From NCBI RefSeq assembly GCF_030815865.1, contig NZ_JAUSXI010000001.1, forward strand, positions 5,022,001-5,086,000: a DNA stretch of 64,000 nucleotides, written 5' to 3'. A program made the position numbers and the translations under genes. Under the pieces are notes generated by a model, which was not told the origin of the DNA, searched no databases, and was given only the letters and a program-made list of their open reading frames with translations. Positions 60,843 to 64,000 of this stretch are shown one piece after another (position 1 is the stretch's first letter; the number at the start of each line of letters is the position of its first letter). The DNA comes from Arthrobacter globiformis. Its GTDB lineage: Bacteria; Actinomycetota; Actinomycetes; Actinomycetales; Micrococcaceae.

Positions 60843-63470
60843 CTAACCGCGCTGGTGCCGGTCCAGGAGCCGGGCGCAGCGGATGAACCCAAGGTGCGAG
60901 TACGCCTGCGGATGGTTCCCCAGATGAGTCTCGGTGCCCGGATCGTACTCCTCCGGGAGCAGCCCGGTGGGTCCGAACAGATTCACCAGCTGGTCGAAGA
61001 GGTCCCAGGCGTCGGCGATCCGGCCTACCGCCACGTACGCCTCGATCAGCCAGGTGGTGCAGATGTGGAAGCCGCCCTCCAGGCCCGGCAGACCGTCGTC
61101 GTACTTGTACCGGAAGACCGTGGGTCCCACCCGCAGTTCCCGCTCCACGGCCGTGACGGTGTCCAGGAACCGCTGGTCGTTGACGTCGAGCAGGCCGGAC
61201 AGCCCGATGTGCAGCACCGCGGCGTCGAGGTCGGGGCTGTCGTAGGCGACGGTGTAGGACGCGGCGCTATGGTCCCATCCCTCGCGGAGCACCTCGTCCC
61301 GGATGGTGGCGGCCGTGTCAGCCCAGGCCGGCTGGGGGCTTCGGCCGTGGCGGGCAGCGGTGCGGAGGGCCCGGTCCAGGGTAACCCAGCACATCACTTT
61401 GGTGTAAATGTGGTGCCGCGGCGCGCGGCGCGCCTCCCAGATGCCGTGGTCCGCCTCATGCCACCGAGCCAGCACGGCGCTGGCCATCTGGACCAGCAGC
61501 TCCCAGTGCCCGTCCGCCAGAGATCCCCGGGACTCACTCAGCCCGTGGATCAGCTCCGCAATCGGGCCAAACACATCCAGCTGGACCTGGTGGTCCGCGG
61601 CGTTGCCGATCCGCACGGGACGCGATCCCGCATATCCGGGGAGGCTCTCGATGATGGCCTCCGTTGACAGCGGCGCGCCCGTCACGGAATACAGCGGATG
61701 CAGCCACTCCGGCCCCGGGGCGTTCGCCAGGATGCCGGTCAGCCACCTGAGGAATCCGTCCGCCTCCACTGTTGACCCCAGGTCCACCAGGGCGTTGACA
61801 GTCATGGAACCGTCACGCAGCCAGCAGTAGCGGTAATCCCAGTTGCGGGTGCCGCCGATGCCCTCCGGAAGGGACGTGGTGGGAGCCGCGAGCACGGCGC
61901 CGGTGGGCTCATGGACCAGTGCGCGCAGCACGAGGGCCGAACGCCGAACTAGGGACGGTTTGACGGACGGCAGCGTCAGGCCCTTCACCCAGCGGTTGGA
62001 ATGATGCGCGACGGCGGCCCTGCGGTCCGCTTCGTCCGTCCCGTCCGGGTGCTGGGGTTCCGTATCGCCGCACCGGAGGTTGAGGACAACCGGTCCGTGC
62101 CGCAGGTTAACCTCGGCGGTGGCTGTTGCGTGCCGCCCGTCCGAGGTGATGGCGAAGCTAACGTCCGGCGCCAGCAGAATGATGGGGTCGGAGGTGCCGA
62201 CGACGTGAAGCTCGCCGCCGCGGGCCTCCATGCTGAACGGCGCATTGGCGTAGTCCGGCCGGGGCGCGAAAACGATCCGGGCCGCCCCGGTTCCGGACAG
62301 CACCCGGACCAGGCTGGTGATGCCGTCCGGGGCCGGTTCAAGATAGTCCGTCACGGTGACGTCCGCCCACCGCGTTTCCACGATCATGGTGCTGTCCACG
62401 TACCGCTGCCCCAGCACCCGCGACGCCTTGACCGGTTCCACGGAGAAGTGACCGGCGGCGTCGCCGCCCAGGATATGGGCAAAGAGGGAGCCAGAATCCG
62501 GCAAGGGGTGGCTCATCCAGCAGATCTTTGCCTCGGGCGTCACCAGCGCGGTGGAGGAGCCGTTCCCGATCATGGAGTGCCTCTCCAGGCCCACGGCGTC
62601 CTCGCCGAAAAGCCAGGCACGGCGCAGTTCGAAGAGGATTCCGAGCACGCGCGCGAAGGACTCCGGATCCTTCAGCCGGTGTTGGGCCGACGCGGGCAGG
62701 TCCCCCACCCACAGGCCCATGTCCGGGCCGCGGAGCGTGGTCATGGCCAGTTCGTCGCTCATGGCATCGCCCGCGTACAGCGCGGCGCTCACACCCAGCC
62801 GCGCGCGCAGGTGGTCCAGGGCATCGGCCTTGGAGGGCTGCACCACGGACAGGTCCAGGACGGAGCCGTCCACAATGAAGAACAGTCCGAGGGCCCGGGC
62901 AACCTCCTCCGCCTTCGTGGCAGACTTGGCCACGACGTCCGGGGCGGCGGACCTGGTGTGGACAGAGACCGCGACGGGCTTCCGTTCGATGCTGATTCCC
63001 TTGTAGGCACCCACCGCTTCGAGCAGCGCCTGGTTTGCCTGCTGCAGCACCGACTCGGTGGCCAGGGACAGTCCGTGGGCGAATCCCATGTCGAACTCCG
63101 CGCCGTGCGAGCCCACCAGGTGGACCTCTGCGGGAAGCCTGGAAACCGCAGCCAGGTCGCGCAGGGACCGTCCGGAGATGACGGCGGCATGCGTGTTTGG
63201 CAGGGCCGCCAAGGCCCGGAGGGCGATGGCCGCGCCGCCGAGGGGCAGTGTTTCCGTGGAGATGCCTTCGGCGGCACACAGGGTTCCGCCGTAATTGCAG
63301 GCGACGAGCAGTCCCGGCGTCCGCGCCAAGATCTTCAGTTCGCCGAGCAGTTGGGGTGTCAGTCCGTCGTCGCCCGCCTCGGACTGGACGAAGGCCCGCA
63401 GCAGGCCCAGCGGAAGGGATTTGGTCAGCAGTGCGGAATCGGCCACCGTCTGGTTAAGCGGAGTGGGCAT
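60843..63470 (-). CDS. Degenerate trehalose-phosphatase domain fused to a GH15 glycosidase
   Basis: About 875 residues. Residues 1-265 have the HAD trehalose-6-phosphate phosphatase layout (VISGRSLRDL, VGSHGAEFDMG, YAGDAMSDELAM), but the catalytic DxDGT motif reads CNYGGTL near residues 58-64: both aspartates are gone, so phosphatase activity is not expected. Residues 285-875 are a GH15 (glucoamylase/trehalase-like) domain: IGNGSSTALV, WMSHPLPDSGSLFAHILGG, GTRNWDYRYCWLRDGSMT, and LPEEYDPGTETHLGNHPQAYSHLGFI with the catalytic glutamate. Trehalose hydrolysis is likely, as in mycobacterial GH15 trehalase. I use ATG 63470 (AAGGA upstream); TTG 63479 is possible. Confidence 0.88.
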   Translation of the reverse strand: MPTPLNQTVADSALLTKSLPLGLLRAFVQSEAGDDGLTPQLLGELKILARTPGLLVACNYGGTLCAAEGISTETLPLGGAAIALRALAALPNTHAAVISGRSLRDLAAVSRLPAEVHLVGSHGAEFDMGFAHGLSLATESVLQQANQALLEAVGAYKGISIERKPVAVSVHTRSAAPDVVAKSATKAEEVARALGLFFIVDGSVLDLSVVQPSKADALDHLRARLGVSAALYAGDAMSDELAMTTLRGPDMGLWVGDLPASAQHRLKDPESFARVLGILFELRRAWLFGEDAVGLERHSMIGNGSSTALVTPEAKICWMSHPLPDSGSLFAHILGGDAAGHFSVEPVKASRVLGQRYVDSTMIVETRWADVTVTDYLEPAPDGITSLVRVLSGTGAARIVFAPRPDYANAPFSMEARGGELHVVGTSDPIILLAPDVSFAITSDGRHATATAEVNLRHGPVVLNLRCGDTEPQHPDGTDEADRRAAVAHHSNRWVKGLTLPSVKPSLVRRSALVLRALVHEPTGAVLAAPTTSLPEGIGGTRNWDYRYCWLRDGSMTVNALVDLGSTVEADGFLRWLTGILANAPGPEWLHPLYSVTGAPLSTEAIIESLPGYAGSRPVRIGNAADHQVQLDVFGPIAELIHGLSESRGSLADGHWELLVQMASAVLARWHEADHGIWEARRAPRHHIYTKVMCWVTLDRALRTAARHGRSPQPAWADTAATIRDEVLREGWDHSAASYTVAYDSPDLDAAVLHIGLSGLLDVNDQRFLDTVTAVERELRVGPTVFRYKYDDGLPGLEGGFHICTTWLIEAYVAVGRIADAWDLFDQLVNLFGPTGLLPEEYDPGTETHLGNHPQAYSHLGFIRCARLLDRHQRG

Positions 63471-63504
63471 GCGCGGCAATCCTTCGGATCATCCCCAAGC
63501 GGTC

Positions 63505-63530
63505 TTGGACACTTAAAGTGTCCGCCGCGG
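63505..63530. repeat. Possible fifth copy of the GGACACTTA repeat
   Basis: GGACACTTAAAGTGTCC is a perfect palindrome sharing GGACACTT with the repeat at 27255, ahead of the GH15 gene. It may instead be an independent operator. Confidence 0.35.
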
Positions 63531-63678
63531 CCGTTTCCCCTGAATATCCCGGTTATTGCGTTCGTGTAACTTCGTGGCCTCCGGTCCTGTCAAGCATCAG
63601 CAGGTGGGCGAATCGACCTGCGGGTTTAGTCAAGGGCAGCCCCGGACAGGGCCGGCAAATGTTTCGTTGCCGCAGAGC

Positions 63679-64000
63679 TCAGACGCTCACCAGTCCGGCC
63701 GCCTCCGCCAGGAGCTCCACCGAGCGCAGCCGCTCTGCGGTGCCGGTGCTCTGGTGCGCCACGATGAGCTCGTCGGCATCGGCGTGCCGGGCGAAGCCCT
63801 CCAGGTAGTCCAGCACGACGTCCGCGGTGCCCACAGCCGAGTACTTCATCATCTGCGAGACGTGCTGTCCCTGCGGCGAGTCCAGGATCATGTCCGCTTC
63901 GTCGTCGGTGAATTGCCGCCCGCCACCGAAGAACAGCGAGACGCGGGCCCGCATCGTGGCGCGCAGCATCTCCTGGGCGTCCGAGGCAGCATCGGCGGCC
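63679..64000 (-). CDS. LLM-class flavin-dependent oxidoreductase, C-terminal part
   Basis: The last 107 codons of a luciferase-like monooxygenase that begins beyond the window. The segment has LFFGGGRQFTDDEADMIL, SPQGQHVSQMMKYSAVGTADVVLDYLEGFARHADADELIVAHQ (split), typical of the YhbW-type group whose C-terminus reads GTPDxVxxxLxxxxxxxGxDELM. It is in the same direction as the GH15 gene. Nothing can be said about its start or substrate. Confidence 0.88.
   Translation of the reverse strand, partial: AADAASDAQEMLRATMRARVSLFFGGGRQFTDDEADMILDSPQGQHVSQMMKYSAVGTADVVLDYLEGFARHADADELIVAHQSTGTAERLRSVELLAEAAGLVSV

Overview
The window is high-GC actinobacterial chromosome, most likely from Arthrobacter, Pseudarthrobacter or a related Micrococcaceae genus. 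The signs are HAIR operators at dnaK, a SAM-IV riboswitch ahead of metZ, a complete egtABCDE set, an MrpA-MrpB fusion, and many transcription units that begin with TANNNT-N6-start codon, the pattern of leaderless actinobacterial mRNAs. I see no phage, insertion sequence, rRNA or CRISPR array. Gene density is high and most operons have overlapping start and stop codons, so this looks like core chromosome with some lineage-specific insertions.

Layout. 1-4.5 kb: 5' two thirds of dnaK (minus) with its HspR-type operators, a small acidic GDYG-repeat protein, a methyltransferase, a LysE exporter and a low-molecular-weight phosphatase. 4.5-10.3 kb: folate branch (kinase-PabB fusion and PabC) around a cardiolipin synthase, then a degenerate EAL protein. 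10.4-14.5 kb: a tightly coupled operon of a flavin monooxygenase, a MIO-family lyase with an altered cofactor triad, and a cysteine-synthase-like enzyme. 14.6-16.7 kb: SAM-IV riboswitch, DUF1737 protein, rhodanese, metZ. 16.8-22.4 kb: ergothioneine biosynthesis, egtE converging on egtABCD. 22.5-25.1 kb: an iron-box-controlled adenylation/carrier/membrane-acyltransferase protein. 25.2-30.6 kb: a racemase-family protein, a GCS2 ligase, an XRE-MurA fusion, a secreted hydrolase-like protein and a GNAT enzyme. 30.6-33.9 kb: thiamine-precursor ECF transporter (ykoEDC type) under a TPP riboswitch, with its S component frameshifted. 34-37.3 kb: UPF0303 and DUF4235 proteins and a large secreted protein. 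37.4-43.9 kb: Mrp Na+/H+ antiporter operon. 44-48.7 kb: UMF1-type MFS, KhtTU-like K+/H+ antiporter, dCTP deaminase, SRPBCC protein and tRNA-Gly(CCC). 48.7-58.1 kb: MFS exporter with divergent LysR, zinc-ribbon protein, PutA, amino-acid permease with divergent LysR. 58.1-64 kb: PanD, AEC transporter, sarcosine-oxidase-like flavoenzyme, a dead-phosphatase/GH15 fusion and the 3' part of a luciferase-like monooxygenase.

How it fits together. Sulfur metabolism dominates 10-22 kb: a putative organosulfur or modified-amino-acid operon, SAM-controlled methionine synthesis, and ergothioneine synthesis. Proline use is suggested at 51-58 kb: an 18-bp palindrome (CTAA-s-CAGTA-yw-CGTTAG) lies upstream of both putA and the permease/LysR pair, which joins them into a probable regulon.

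The most unusual items are the iron-regulated adenylation-carrier-acyltransferase protein, the lyase operon next to the egt genes, the XRE-MurA fusion, the shared putA/permease operator, and the inactive trehalose-phosphatase domain fused to a GH15 glycosidase.
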